A stretch of 64,000 bases of DNA. Origin: Bacillota bacterium (GTDB lineage Bacteria > Bacillota > Clostridia > Acetivibrionales > DTU013). The notes under the pieces are model-generated. The model ran no database searches. It had not been told where the DNA came from and saw only the letters and a list, made by a program, of their open reading frames with translations. Position numbers and translations under genes: made by a program. The stretch lies in assembly GCA_023411575.1 (NCBI GenBank), contig JAEYOP010000040.1, positions 372,001 to 436,000 of the forward strand, written 5' to 3'. This document shows, in pieces, positions 42,481 to 51,056 of the stretch. How positions within the stretch are numbered: the first letter of the stretch is position 1; each line of letters begins with the position of its first letter.

Positions 42481-42960
42481 AATCGGTCAGAGCGTCCGGC
42501 TGAGAGTTTTTCCCAGACCTCGTTAAATTCAACTGTTGCCCAAAGCTCCTTGAAGGTTATAAAAGTCACCCTTTCCCTTCACTCCGCTGCTTTAAAATCT
42601 TCTATCACAAAAAGCAACTAAATCTCCTTCTCCGCTCTGTAACTATCTTACCATATTCTATTATTCCCTCTTTAATTAATCTTCATTTTTCATTCATTTT
42701 CTCACTCAATCTTAGGTTTTCACTTTCTTCAAAACAAGCCTCAATTATATTCCGGTGTTAACACTTCAATATTTTTCACAGGCAAAGAAAATAGAAGAAG
42801 CCGGAATCCATGAATTGAAGCTCTACCTTAGAGAGACTTTAAACAATATTCATGTCAACCCATTCAGATTAAAGGATTTATGACCTTAGTATAGGATTTT
42901 AATAAAGCTGTCCATTCGCTAGGATATTAATCAATAGTCAAATTTCTGTCAAAACAAAAA
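42481..42960. other. About 480 bp without an intact gene
   Basis: A+T-rich sequence between the phosphoesterase scrap and the tRNA-Thr terminator. It contains only short broken frames and is probably decayed element DNA. No integrase remnant is recognisable. Confidence 0.4.
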
Positions 42961-42987
42961 CTTCCGAAATTCTAAGAATCTCGGAAG
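42961..42987 (-). terminator. Terminator of tRNA-Gly/tRNA-Thr transcript
   Basis: Arms CTTCCGA and TCGGAAG with a partially paired centre, followed on the minus strand by TTTTTGTTTTG. It lies just past the tRNA-Thr CCA. Confidence 0.7.
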
Positions 42988-42999
42988 CTCGTATTTAGT

Positions 43000-43075
43000 T
43001 GGAGCCCTCAATCAGAGTCGAACTGATGACCTCATCCTTACCATGGATGCGCTCTGCCAACTGAGCTATGAGGGC
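43000..43075 (-). tRNA. tRNA-Thr (anticodon GGT)
   Basis: Minus-strand cloverleaf: acceptor GCCCTCA/TGAGGGC, D-arm with AGCTCAGTTGGCAGAGC, anticodon stem CATCC/GGATG around loop ATGGTAA (anticodon GGT), T-arm ATCAG-TTCGACT-CTGAT, and encoded CCA. It is co-transcribed with the tRNA-Gly upstream. Its 3' end is the likely integration site of the DUF3990 island. Confidence 0.95.
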
Positions 43076-43158
43076 ATTTATCGATTTGCCGGTGCGACGC
43101 CCATTGCGGTCCGGCATAGTGTTTGTTCCAGCGTCATAAGCCCGACGCTGAAGGCCAA

Positions 43159-43232
43159 TGGAGCGGGTGATGGGAATCGAACCCACGCAGTCAGCTTGGG
43201 AAGCTGATATTCTACCATTGAATTACACCCGC
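43159..43232 (-). tRNA. tRNA-Gly (anticodon CCC)
   Basis: Minus-strand cloverleaf: acceptor GCGGGTG/CACCCGC (with encoded CCA), anticodon stem TCAGC/GCTGA around loop TTCCCAA (anticodon CCC), T-arm with GGGTTCGATTCCC. It precedes tRNA-Thr in the same transcript. Confidence 0.93.
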
Positions 43233-43327
43233 AAGTCGTTAATTTCAACGGGCGAATTGTATTATAACATACGCCCTGCATAATGTCCAGTATGAAAATA
43301 CTGTATTTCTTTTAAAACAATTCCGGC

Positions 43328-43972
43328 CTAAATGCGGCCTTCTTCCAGGTACTTTTCCAGTTTCCGCTTTACGCGCTGGAGCGCGTTGTCGATGGATTTG
43401 ACGTGGCGGTCCAGTTCCGCGGCGATTTCCTGGTAGGACCTGCCCTGGAGATACTGGGACAGCACCTCCCATTCAAGGCCGCTGAGGATCTCGCCCATTT
43501 TCACTTCGATTCCGGCAAATTCCTCCCGGTTGATGATCATTTCTTCGGGGTCGCTGATGCTCTCCTCGCTGATGACATCGAGAAGGGTACGGTCGGATTC
43601 CTCGTCGAAAATCGGTTTGTTGAGCGAAACGTAGGAATTGAGCGGAATGTGTTTCTGGCGGGTGGCCGTTTTTATGGCCGTGATGATCTGCCTGGTGATG
43701 CAAAGCTCCGCGAAGGCTCTGAAGGAGGAAAGCTTGTCCCCTCTGAAGTCGCGGATCGCTTTGTACAGGCCGATCATGCCTTCCTGGATGATATCTTCCC
43801 GGTCTGCGCCAATAAGAAAATAAGTCCTGGCTTTAGCTCGGACAAAACTCTTGTACTTGTTTATTAAAAATTCGAGGGCTTGGGCATCTCCAGACTTTGC
43901 ATCCCTGATGATCTCTTCGTCTACTGCTAGGTTATAACTTAACTGTGCCTCGGCGCGAGCAACTGGCTTCAA
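43328..43972 (-). CDS. sigH: RNA polymerase sporulation sigma factor SigH
   Basis: 214 aa from a TTG start with GGGGG 7 nt upstream. Region 2: ALEFLINKYKSFVRAKARTYF, DREDIIQEGMIGLYKAIRDF and AFAELCITRQIITAIKTATR. Region 4: EILSGLEWEVLSQYLQG and SYQEIAAELDRHVKSIDNALQRVKRKL, the -35-binding HTH. Length and sequence fit SigH, which directs RNA polymerase to early sporulation and stationary-phase genes. The position downstream of rlmB and mrnC matches the usual Firmicute cluster (cysE-cysS-mrnC-rlmB-sigH), although here cysES is about 13 kb away. A consensus sigma-A promoter precedes it. Confidence 0.93.
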   Translation of the reverse strand: MKPVARAEAQLSYNLAVDEEIIRDAKSGDAQALEFLINKYKSFVRAKARTYFLIGADREDIIQEGMIGLYKAIRDFRGDKLSSFRAFAELCITRQIITAIKTATRQKHIPLNSYVSLNKPIFDEESDRTLLDVISEESISDPEEMIINREEFAGIEVKMGEILSGLEWEVLSQYLQGRSYQEIAAELDRHVKSIDNALQRVKRKLEKYLEEGRI

Positions 43973-44046
43973 GTAAACGCCCCCTCATATGTAATAACAT
44001 ATCTTTTGTAAAAAACAGGCAGGTACTCCGGGATTCACCTCACCTA

Positions 44047-44075
44047 ATTATACGTAACGCATTCCTTTATGTCAA
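44047..44075 (-). promoter_or_regulatory. Consensus sigma-A promoter of sigH
   Basis: Minus strand TTGACA (44070-44075) and TATAAT (44047-44052) separated by 17 bp. It lies about 75 nt before the SigH start codon. Confidence 0.85.
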
Positions 44076-44286
44076 GCTGGAACTTGCCTCTGCTCAGTTC
44101 TTCAAGCTTTTCCAGCAATTCCGGCTTGACACGCGCACCGGGTATATACGCCCCAACTTTTTGGGGGAAATAGTACCAGCTTATTATCCTGTATTTCCCA
44201 GACGAGAAACGAACTTTCCGATATAATTATCGGCAATTTTGTTCTTTTCTGAATATACAATTTTGATGTTTCCCGAAAATATTGCA
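44076..44286. other. Intergenic region between rlmB stop and sigH promoter
   Basis: About 210 bp without a supported gene. A 61-codon minus-strand frame overlaps it but has no ribosome binding site and no recognisable motif. A NYN-domain gene (yacP/rae1) often found here in other Firmicutes is absent. Confidence 0.4.
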
Positions 44287-45537
44287 TCAGGGCTTCTTTT
44301 TGCTTCTTTGCCTGACGATCTCGTAAGTCACGATGGCTCCTGCCACAGCAGCGTTCAGGGACGTAATCTGCCCCAGCATCGGTATATTCACAACAAAGTC
44401 GCAGCTTTCCCGGACAAGCTTGCCCATCCCTTCTCCTTCGCTGCCGATCACCAACGCGACAGGACCGGTCAGATCCCGGTCGAAGTAGGCCGCGTCGCCG
44501 GTGGAATCCGTACCGACCACCCAGATATTCTGCTTCTTGAGCATTTCAATGGTCTGAACAATATTCGTGACCCTGGCAACCGGCACATATTCAATTGCTC
44601 CGGCGGAAGCTTTGGATACGACCGACGTAAGCCCCACCGCCCTGCGTTTGGGAATGATGACGCCATGAACGCCCGCCGCGTTGGCTGTACGAAGGATCGA
44701 GCCAAGGTTGTGGGAGTCCGTGATTTCGTCCAGAATGATCAGGAACGGCGGCCTTTCGCTTGCAGCCGCACTTTCGAGAATCTCATCGACTTCAACATAG
44801 TCTTTTGCGGCAGTAAGGGCTATAACGCCCTGATGGGCATGGGTCACCGACATCGCGTCGAGTTTGGCGCGTTCGATTTCCTGGATCAGGATATGGCTCT
44901 GCCTGGCCATGGCGATGATCTGGTTTACGGAACCCTCCCGCTCGCCTTTTGCTACAAAGATGCGGTTAATGCTTCTGCCCGATTTCAAGGCTTCGAGTAC
45001 GGAGTTCCTGCCCTCCAGCTTGTCCAGATCACCCTGGCCCGCAGCAAAGTCTTCTGTCGCGGCATTGTTCTGTTCAAGCGCTGTATCGTCTTTCGGCGCT
45101 CCGTATGGCGCTCCGTATTTGGTGCCTCGGCGGTCGGTATTTGAGCGACCGGTGTTTGAGCCGCCGAAACGGTCTGCGTCCGATTTGCCGGGGCGGCCGG
45201 TGCTTGATTTACGAAAATGGTCAGTGCCCGGCTTACTAAAACCTTCTGTATCCGGCTTGCCAAAATGGCTTGTATTTGACTTGCTATAACGGTCATTCGT
45301 TGACTTACCATAACGATCGCTGCTTGGCTTGCTATAGCGCCCGGCGCTTGATTGGTCGGTGCTTGATCTGCCAGCCCGGCTGCCGGCCGATTTGCCAAAA
45401 TCGCCGGCCCCTTTGCTGAAACGGTCGGCGCCCGGCCTGCCGCCCCGGAAACCGCCCGCCTTCGCTCCGCCGCTTCCCGATGCTCCCCTGTATCCTTCAT
45501 TCCGGCCGCCTCTGCCGCCGCTTCTTTTCTCTTCCAT
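44287..45537 (-). CDS. rlmB: 23S rRNA guanosine-2'-O-methyltransferase RlmB with long repetitive N-terminus
   Basis: 416 aa, much longer than the usual ~245. Residues 1-165 are low-complexity, rich in Gly/Arg/Ser/Lys: RGG and GGFRGG repeats, then a decaying motif of about 10 residues with the core DRYSK/DRYGK/DHFRK-[PS]-x-[TS]. The normal enzyme follows: LEGRNSVLEALKSGRSINRIFVAKG (substrate-binding domain) and the SPOUT methyltransferase with ILDEITDSHNLGSILRTANAAG, GPVALVIGSEGEGMGKLVRE and IPMLGQITSLNAAVAGAIV. It methylates a conserved guanosine of 23S rRNA using SAM. Upstream is mrnC, its usual neighbour. Confidence 0.9.
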   Translation of the reverse strand: MEEKRSGGRGGRNEGYRGASGSGGAKAGGFRGGRPGADRFSKGAGDFGKSAGSRAGRSSTDQSSAGRYSKPSSDRYGKSTNDRYSKSNTSHFGKPDTEGFSKPGTDHFRKSSTGRPGKSDADRFGGSNTGRSNTDRRGTKYGAPYGAPKDDTALEQNNAATEDFAAGQGDLDKLEGRNSVLEALKSGRSINRIFVAKGEREGSVNQIIAMARQSHILIQEIERAKLDAMSVTHAHQGVIALTAAKDYVEVDEILESAAASERPPFLIILDEITDSHNLGSILRTANAAGVHGVIIPKRRAVGLTSVVSKASAGAIEYVPVARVTNIVQTIEMLKKQNIWVVGTDSTGDAAYFDRDLTGPVALVIGSEGEGMGKLVRESCDFVVNIPMLGQITSLNAAVAGAIVTYEIVRQRSKKKP

Positions 45538-45590
45538 CGCTATACGTCCTCTCTGCTTTCCGTTTCTCTTATTTTTACTCCATTTGCGGT

Positions 45591-46148
45591 TTATATCCCG
45601 TCCCGGCTCCGTCCTACGGATAAATCAAGAAGTTCAAGCAGCCGCGTATAATCGCCCTTCACATAGAGATAGCCAAGAAGTGTTTCAAAACCCGTTGCAT
45701 ATTTGTATTCCGCAACATCCGCATTTTTTGGAATAGTCCCGGATTTGGCATTCCGGCCCCTTCTCACGATGTCCTGCTCCTCTTCGGACAGGATATTCAT
45801 GAGCCGGTGTATGATATCCGACTGCGCCTTTGCTTTAACAAATTCGATCGACTGCTTGTGAAGCTTGTGGACCGGGGCATTGCCCTGGCTTAACAGCAGG
45901 GTGCGGACATGCAGTTCGTAAACAGCGTCGCCGATGTAGGCAAGTACCAGAGGAGAGAATTGATTCGCATTTCCTTTTAATAATAAAGGAAAGTGTTCCC
46001 CAATCCTTTCATTGATGCCTGCACTTTCTTTCACGCCATTTCCGGCGTTTTCCCCGGCGCTGTCTCCGGTGTTGTTTTTTGAGTTTTCTCCGGCGCTTTC
46101 GTCAACATTTTCTTGGGCGACTTCATTCGCCATTCCGTCTTCGTTCAT
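45591..46148 (-). CDS. mrnC: Mini-ribonuclease III
   Basis: 185 aa. An acidic Asn/Glu/Gly-rich leader of about 50 residues precedes the catalytic domain: FSPLVLAYIGDAVYELHVRT, with the Asp of the RNase III motif, HKQSIEFVKAKAQSDIIHRL, then RRGRNAKSGTIPKNADVAEYKYATGFETLLGYLY with the second Glu/Asp site. No double-stranded RNA-binding domain, as expected. It matures 23S rRNA in Firmicutes. The leader is unusual in length. Start ATG 46148 has AGGA upstream. Confidence 0.9.
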   Translation of the reverse strand: MNEDGMANEVAQENVDESAGENSKNNTGDSAGENAGNGVKESAGINERIGEHFPLLLKGNANQFSPLVLAYIGDAVYELHVRTLLLSQGNAPVHKLHKQSIEFVKAKAQSDIIHRLMNILSEEEQDIVRRGRNAKSGTIPKNADVAEYKYATGFETLLGYLYVKGDYTRLLELLDLSVGRSRDGI

Positions 46149-46206
46149 TCAATAAATCCTATCCGGTTTCTTTTCTGAGGATTTGTCGTGGGTCCTCAAC
46201 AGAAGT

Positions 46207-46235
46207 ATTATATACTATTTAGCCCAAGCTGTGAA
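46207..46235 (-). promoter_or_regulatory. Promoter of mrnC-rlmB
   Basis: Minus strand TTCACA (46230-46235), 17 bp, TATAAT (46207-46212), about 60 nt before the mrnC start. Confidence 0.6.
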
Positions 46236-46439
46236 CAAGAACTACTTTACGGCACTGTTTTTCTATCAGAATCCAAGTTAATAAATTTGCTATTAGCTAA
46301 ATTCATTGTGTATCAGGCCTTACAAGGATTTCTTGTTAAGCTTTTCTTAACTCGCCTCGCCACTTGAGTTCCTAATCCTTACTATCTTTTCGCGCAAGGA
46401 ACGATTCTGACCATTTTGCTTTTTTTCGATTCCTTTGAA
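46236..46439. other. Intergenic stretch upstream of mrnC promoter
   Basis: About 200 bp between the mrnC promoter and the gcvPB 3' hairpin. A+T-rich, no gene or RNA signature seen. Confidence 0.4.
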
Positions 46440-46487
46440 GAATATGCCGTTAGCAAATCTATAAGATCAGTTGCCAACGGCATATTC
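46440..46487. terminator. Hairpin downstream of gcvPB
   Basis: GAATATGCCGTTAGCAA pairs with TTGCCAACGGCATATTC (one mismatch, 14-nt loop) just after the gcvPB stop. No T-run follows on the minus strand, so it may protect the 3' end rather than terminate on its own. Confidence 0.5.
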
Positions 46488-46490
46488 CCT

Positions 46491-47936
46491 TTATTTATCC
46501 TCCCACTTCAGCACTGGAACTCTTGCCGCCTTAACCTCATCAAGCCTTGATACAACAGTATTGTGCGGTGCGTTCCGGACAAGGTCCGGGTCCTTTTCCG
46601 CCTCCTCCGAAATGCGGATCAGGGTATCGGCAAACTGATCCAGGGTCTCCCTGCTTTCCGTTTCCGTCGGCTCCAGCATCATTGCTTCATGAACAATGAG
46701 GGGGAAATAAACCGTTGGCGGATGATATCCAAAGTCAAGCAGCCTCTTTGCCATATCCAATGTGCGTACTCCTTTATCCGCCTGCCTTTGTCCCGATAGA
46801 ACGAATTCATGCATGCAGGTCCGGTTATAGGGCAGGTCGAATTTCTCCCTTAACCTGTTCATTAAATAATTTGCGTTCAATACTGCTGTCTCCGAGGCGT
46901 TCCGGAGCCCGTCAGGCCCCATGGTCCTGATATAGGCATACGCCCTTGCAATTACTCCGAAATTGCCATAGAAGGATTTAACCCGCCCTATTGTTTGCGG
47001 GCGGTCATGCTCAAGCCTGTAAAGGCTCCCTTCCTTTTCGACCGTCGGTACCGGCAGAAAAGGAACCAGCTCCTTTTTAACGCCTATCGGCCCGGCGCCG
47101 GGTCCACCGCCGCCGTGGGGCGTGCTGAAAGTCTTGTGAAGATTGAGGTGTACGACATCAAAGCCCATATCTCCGGGTCTGCATATTCCCATAATGGCAT
47201 TTGCATTGGCGCCGTCGTAATACAGGAGTCCGCCTGCATTATGAATGATATCGGCTATTGCCTGGATGTTCTCGTCAAAAAGGCCGAGAGTATTCGGATT
47301 AGTCAGCATCAACCCTGCGGTATCCTTGCCGGCGAGCTGTCTCAGCGCTTCGATGTCCACGCCGCCCCTCTCGTCCGATTTCACCTCGACCACTTCAAAT
47401 CCCGCCAGGACGGCTGACGCCGGGTTTGTTCCGTGGGCGGAGTCCGGAACGATGATTTTTGTTCTTCCGGCCTCTCCCCTGCTGCGATGATATGCGCTGA
47501 TGATCATCAATCCGGTCAGTTCGCCGTGGGCCCCTGCAGCGGGCTGCAAAGAGAAGCGCTCCATTCCGGTGGTCTCCGAAAGCATTCCATCCATTTCGTA
47601 AAGTATCTGCAGACAGCCCTGCGACAGCTCTTCAGCCTGACCGGGGTGCGCGCCTGTAAAACCCTCCAGGGCCGCGACGTCTTCATTTATTTTGGGATTG
47701 TATTTCATCGTACAGGAGCCAAGGGGGTAAAAGCCTGTATCTACACTATGGTTGCGGCGTGAAAGCTGCGTAAAATGCCTGACAAGCTCGCCTTCGCCTA
47801 CCTCGGGCAACCCTGCATCTTCCTGCCGGACAGAACGACCGGGCAGCAGATCGGAGATGCTTTGCCGAGGCACATCGCAATCCGGCAAATTGCATGCCCT
47901 CCTCCCAGTCTTGCTTATTTCAAATATGAGTTCCAT
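46491..47936 (-). CDS. gcvPB: Glycine dehydrogenase (decarboxylating) subunit 2
   Basis: 481 aa of the C-terminal half-type P-protein. The PLP lysine is in VVHLNLHKTFSTPHGGGGPG; other family blocks are YPLGSCTMKYNPKINED near the start, PDSAHGTNPASAVLAGFEVVE and CMHEFVLSG. It works with GcvPA to decarboxylate glycine and transfer the aminomethyl group to lipoyl-GcvH. It is the last gene of the operon, 82 nt after gcvPA. Confidence 0.95.
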   Translation of the reverse strand: MELIFEISKTGRRACNLPDCDVPRQSISDLLPGRSVRQEDAGLPEVGEGELVRHFTQLSRRNHSVDTGFYPLGSCTMKYNPKINEDVAALEGFTGAHPGQAEELSQGCLQILYEMDGMLSETTGMERFSLQPAAGAHGELTGLMIISAYHRSRGEAGRTKIIVPDSAHGTNPASAVLAGFEVVEVKSDERGGVDIEALRQLAGKDTAGLMLTNPNTLGLFDENIQAIADIIHNAGGLLYYDGANANAIMGICRPGDMGFDVVHLNLHKTFSTPHGGGGPGAGPIGVKKELVPFLPVPTVEKEGSLYRLEHDRPQTIGRVKSFYGNFGVIARAYAYIRTMGPDGLRNASETAVLNANYLMNRLREKFDLPYNRTCMHEFVLSGQRQADKGVRTLDMAKRLLDFGYHPPTVYFPLIVHEAMMLEPTETESRETLDQFADTLIRISEEAEKDPDLVRNAPHNTVVSRLDEVKAARVPVLKWEDK

Positions 47937-48017
47937 AACATGCCCTCCTATAGAACGTCGTGTTGTAAACGGTTTCCGACATACTGCCGTGTGCTGCCGT
48001 GTACTTCCGCGTACTGC

Positions 48018-49397
48018 CTAACATCCCGCTGCAATTCTTACAAAGGCGTCAATTTCCTCTTTCGTTCGTTTCTCCGTCACGGCCACAAGCCAGCAATTCT
48101 TCATGCCGGAATAGTACCTTTCCAGTTCCAGGCCGCCAAGGATGTTGTTTTCAAGGAGTCTGCGGTTGATTCTGTCTACATCCTCCTTGAGGGACCTTAC
48201 GGTAAATTCTTTAAAAAACGGCGCTTCATTCGCCCTCTCGAATTTTCCTGTTAAAACGAGCTGTTCGCAGGCATAATGGGCTTTTTGCAGGCAAAGGTCC
48301 GCCGTTTCCTTCAGTCCCTGCCTGCCCATAACGGACAGGTACACGGCGGCCGCAAGCGCATTCAGCGCCTGGTTGGAGCAAATGTTGGACACGGCCTTTT
48401 CCCGGCGGATATGCTGCTCCCTTGCCTGCAGAGTCAGTACAAAGCCTTTCCTGCCCTCCTGGTCCGTTGTCTCGCCTACAATTCTTCCCGGCATCTTCCG
48501 GACCAGCTCCTTCTTAACCGCCATAAAGCCGAAAGACGGCCCTCCATAGTTCAGCGGATTTCCAAGGGACTGCCCGTCTCCGACCGCAATATCGATGCCG
48601 CACTCTCCGGGCGGTTTGAGCAGAGCCAGTGAAACAGGGTCCACACAGGCTATGGAAAGGGCGCCGATATCGGCGGCAAGCTTCGCTGCGCCGGCCAGAT
48701 CCTCGATGGCGCCGAAAAAGTTTGGATTCTGGAGAATGACGGCGGCGCAGTCCTCCGGCAGGAGTTGGCTGGTCTGGTCGTGGCCGCCCCGGGCGCTTTC
48801 GGGCCGGAAGCCCGAGAGGTCCGAGATTCCGTTCGACAGGGCGATTTCATGTAGATTCATTCCATTGAAGCGAGCATAGGTTTTCAGGACTTCCCGGTAT
48901 TCCGGGTGAAGTCCTTCGGATACGGCGACCGTGCTTCTTCCAGTCGAGCGCACTGCCATCAACGCCGCTTCGGCAACCGCCGTGGCGCCGTCGTACATGG
49001 AAGCGTTCGAGACATCCATTCCCGTCAACTGGCAAATCATCGTCTGGTATTCGAAGATCGCCTGCAGCATTCCCTGGCTGATCTCGGGCTGATACGGCGT
49101 ATAAGCCGTATAAAACTCGGCGCGGGAAATGATGTGCCTTACTACGGAAGGAATAAAATGATCGTAGGCTCCTGCCCCGAGAAAGCAGGCATATTCGCCG
49201 GTATCGGCGTTTTTGCCGGCCAGCTTTTTCATGTGCGCCGCCAGTTCCAGCTCGGACATTCTTCCGGGAAGCTTGAGCTCCCGCTTCAGCATCAAATCCG
49301 CAGGAATATCGGAAAATAGCTCCTCAGCGCTGCCAAGTCCCAGGGCTTCAAGCATTTGCCGCGTGTCCTCCTGCGTATTGGGGATATAATGGGACAT
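48018..49397 (-). CDS. gcvPA: Glycine dehydrogenase (decarboxylating) subunit 1
   Basis: 459 aa from ATG 49397, with GGGGG 7 nt upstream. Family blocks: YIPNTQEDTRQMLEALG, CFLGAGAYDHFIPSVVRHI, FYTAYTPYQPEISQGMLQAI and YEYQ-like segments, SNASMYDGATAVAEAALMA, and GPSFGFMAVKKELVRKMPG. This is the N-terminal-half type subunit of the heterotetrameric P-protein found in Firmicutes, without the PLP lysine. gcvH stops 2 nt upstream of its start. Confidence 0.95.
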   Translation of the reverse strand: MSHYIPNTQEDTRQMLEALGLGSAEELFSDIPADLMLKRELKLPGRMSELELAAHMKKLAGKNADTGEYACFLGAGAYDHFIPSVVRHIISRAEFYTAYTPYQPEISQGMLQAIFEYQTMICQLTGMDVSNASMYDGATAVAEAALMAVRSTGRSTVAVSEGLHPEYREVLKTYARFNGMNLHEIALSNGISDLSGFRPESARGGHDQTSQLLPEDCAAVILQNPNFFGAIEDLAGAAKLAADIGALSIACVDPVSLALLKPPGECGIDIAVGDGQSLGNPLNYGGPSFGFMAVKKELVRKMPGRIVGETTDQEGRKGFVLTLQAREQHIRREKAVSNICSNQALNALAAAVYLSVMGRQGLKETADLCLQKAHYACEQLVLTGKFERANEAPFFKEFTVRSLKEDVDRINRRLLENNILGGLELERYYSGMKNCWLVAVTEKRTKEEIDAFVRIAAGC

Positions 49398-49399
49398 CG

Positions 49400-49783
49400 T
49401 CAAGCCCCCTTTATGCAAAATTCAGCGTATTGCTGTTCATCCATCAATTTGTCCAGCTCTTCCGGATCCACTGCCGCCAATGCGGCGATCCAATTCTCAT
49501 AGGGCTCGGAGTTCAGCAGCTCAGGGGCGGCCGTGAGCGCGTCATTCACCTTGGCCACGGTTCCGGATACCGGCGTGTAGACATCGGAGGCTGTTTTCAC
49601 TGATTCGACAACACTGAGCTGCTCGCCGGCATTCAGCTTTTTCCCGATCTTCGGCAGTTCGACGAAAACAATATCGCCCAGCGCCAGCTGTGCATAGTTT
49701 GAAATGCCTATGTACATGAAACCGCCTTCCTGCCTTACCCATTCATGCTCTTTTGTGTACTTCATCCCCTGGAATGTCTTCAT
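49400..49783 (-). CDS. gcvH: Glycine cleavage system H protein
   Basis: 127 aa from ATG 49783 (GGAGG 10 nt upstream). It has the lipoyl domain: YTKEHEWVRQEGGFMYIGIS, GDIVFVELPKIGKKL and VVESVKTASDVYTPVSG, whose Lys in ESVKTASD is lipoylated. It shuttles the aminomethyl and reduced lipoyl group between P, T and L proteins. lplA upstream of the operon can supply the lipoyl group. No L-protein gene is in the window. Confidence 0.95.
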   Translation of the reverse strand: MKTFQGMKYTKEHEWVRQEGGFMYIGISNYAQLALGDIVFVELPKIGKKLNAGEQLSVVESVKTASDVYTPVSGTVAKVNDALTAAPELLNSEPYENWIAALAAVDPEELDKLMDEQQYAEFCIKGA

Positions 49784-49866
49784 AATACAAAATCCTCCCA
49801 TCCATTTTTATTTCCTTTTTAAAATAACCCGATAATAACCTGTTGTGCTTGTTGATTTTATTCCTT

Positions 49867-50979
49867 CTACCGTTTTTCCCTTTTATAAAACGGCAGCCGT
49901 ACGATCCTCGCGGCGAAGAGTCCATCTCTCACCTTTACTTCGATCATACTGTCCGGCTTTGCCGCTGCCGCATCCAGAAGCGCCAGCCCCATGTTTTTCT
50001 TCAAGGTGGGGAAAAAGCCTCCGCTTGTGACCTGACCGGATTTCACGCCGCCGGAAAAGATTTCATAGCCGTTTCTCGGCACCGCCCGGTCGATCATTTC
50101 AAAGCCCGCGATTCTCTTTTTCAACCCTCTCTCCAACTGTGCAAGCAATGCATCCCTTCCGGTGAAACCGCCTTTGCCGGGCTTCACAAACCGTTCAAGC
50201 CCGGCCTCGACCGGCGAGATGGCCTCGGAGAGCTCCTGCCCGTACAACGGCATCCCGGCCTCCAGCCTCAGCGTATCCCGCGCGCCGAGACCCGCCGGCA
50301 GCAAGCCGTATTCCCGGTCGTTGTCCATCAGCATGCTCCACAGCCTGGAGGCCTCTTCGGGACGGCAGTACAGCTCAAACCCGTCCTCGCCGGTATAGCC
50401 GGTACGCGAAAGCAGTGTGGTTACGTCCCCTATTGATACATCGACAGCATAGTGATATGTACGAATTTTGCCAAGCTCCACATCGGTCAATTTCTGCAGC
50501 ACCGTTTCGGCGACCGGCCCCTGTATGGCAAGCTGGGCATATTCCTCCGAACGGTTTGCAATGCTTACTCTTCCTTTTTTATGTTCGCAGAGCCATTGAT
50601 AATCCTTTTCCGTATTGGCCGCATTGACCACCAGCATATAGCTTTCCTCCGAAAGCCGGTAGACAATGAGATCATCCACCGTGCCGCCGTCCTGATAGCA
50701 CATGGGCGAATACACCGCCTTTCCCGGGGCGGCGGACAGCTCGTTGGTCAGCATGCCCTGTAAAAAATCAAACGCGTCCGGCCCGGAAACCACCAGTTCC
50801 CCCATATGGGATACGTCAAACAGTCCGGCTTTCGTACGGACGTTTTCGTGCTCCTGAAGAATGCTTCCGTACTGAATCGGCAGCAGCCAGCCGTGGAAAT
50901 CGACCAGCTTTCCTCCCGCTTCCACATGTGCCTCGTACAGCGGCGTTCTTTTTGCATTTTGGTTCTGCACACCTTCCAT
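49867..50979 (-). CDS. gcvT: Glycine cleavage system T protein (aminomethyltransferase)
   Basis: 370 aa. Family blocks: LYEAHVEAGGKLVDFHGWLLP, GLFDVSHMGELVVSGPDAFDFLQ, YQDGGTVDDLIVYRLSE with the Asp that supports folate chemistry, YMLVVNAANTEKDYQWL, LLSRTGYTGEDGFELYC and the C-terminal GCV_T_C domain. It transfers the one-carbon unit to tetrahydrofolate. First gene of the operon, 68 nt downstream of the riboswitch terminator region; GGAG precedes the ATG. Confidence 0.95.
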   Translation of the reverse strand: MEGVQNQNAKRTPLYEAHVEAGGKLVDFHGWLLPIQYGSILQEHENVRTKAGLFDVSHMGELVVSGPDAFDFLQGMLTNELSAAPGKAVYSPMCYQDGGTVDDLIVYRLSEESYMLVVNAANTEKDYQWLCEHKKGRVSIANRSEEYAQLAIQGPVAETVLQKLTDVELGKIRTYHYAVDVSIGDVTTLLSRTGYTGEDGFELYCRPEEASRLWSMLMDNDREYGLLPAGLGARDTLRLEAGMPLYGQELSEAISPVEAGLERFVKPGKGGFTGRDALLAQLERGLKKRIAGFEMIDRAVPRNGYEIFSGGVKSGQVTSGGFFPTLKKNMGLALLDAAAAKPDSMIEVKVRDGLFAARIVRLPFYKREKR

Positions 50980-51011
50980 TACTGCACTCCTTCCTTAATA
51001 GAATGCCCAAC

Positions 51012-51056
51012 AAAAAACAGAGAAAAACGACAAATAATCCTGTCATCTTTCTCTGT
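51012..51056 (-). terminator. Regulatory terminator of glycine riboswitch
   Basis: Minus-strand stem ACAGAGAAA / TTTCTCTGT (51048-51056 with 51017-51025) with an inner GACA/TGTC stem, followed by TTTTTT. The 5' arm is the last helix strand of the second aptamer, so glycine binding would compete with terminator folding: an ON switch. Confidence 0.8.

Noticed and set aside
44102..44287. 61-codon frame between rlmB and sigH
   Set aside because: No ribosome binding site and no similarity I can see; it is not a remnant of the yacP-type gene often found here.
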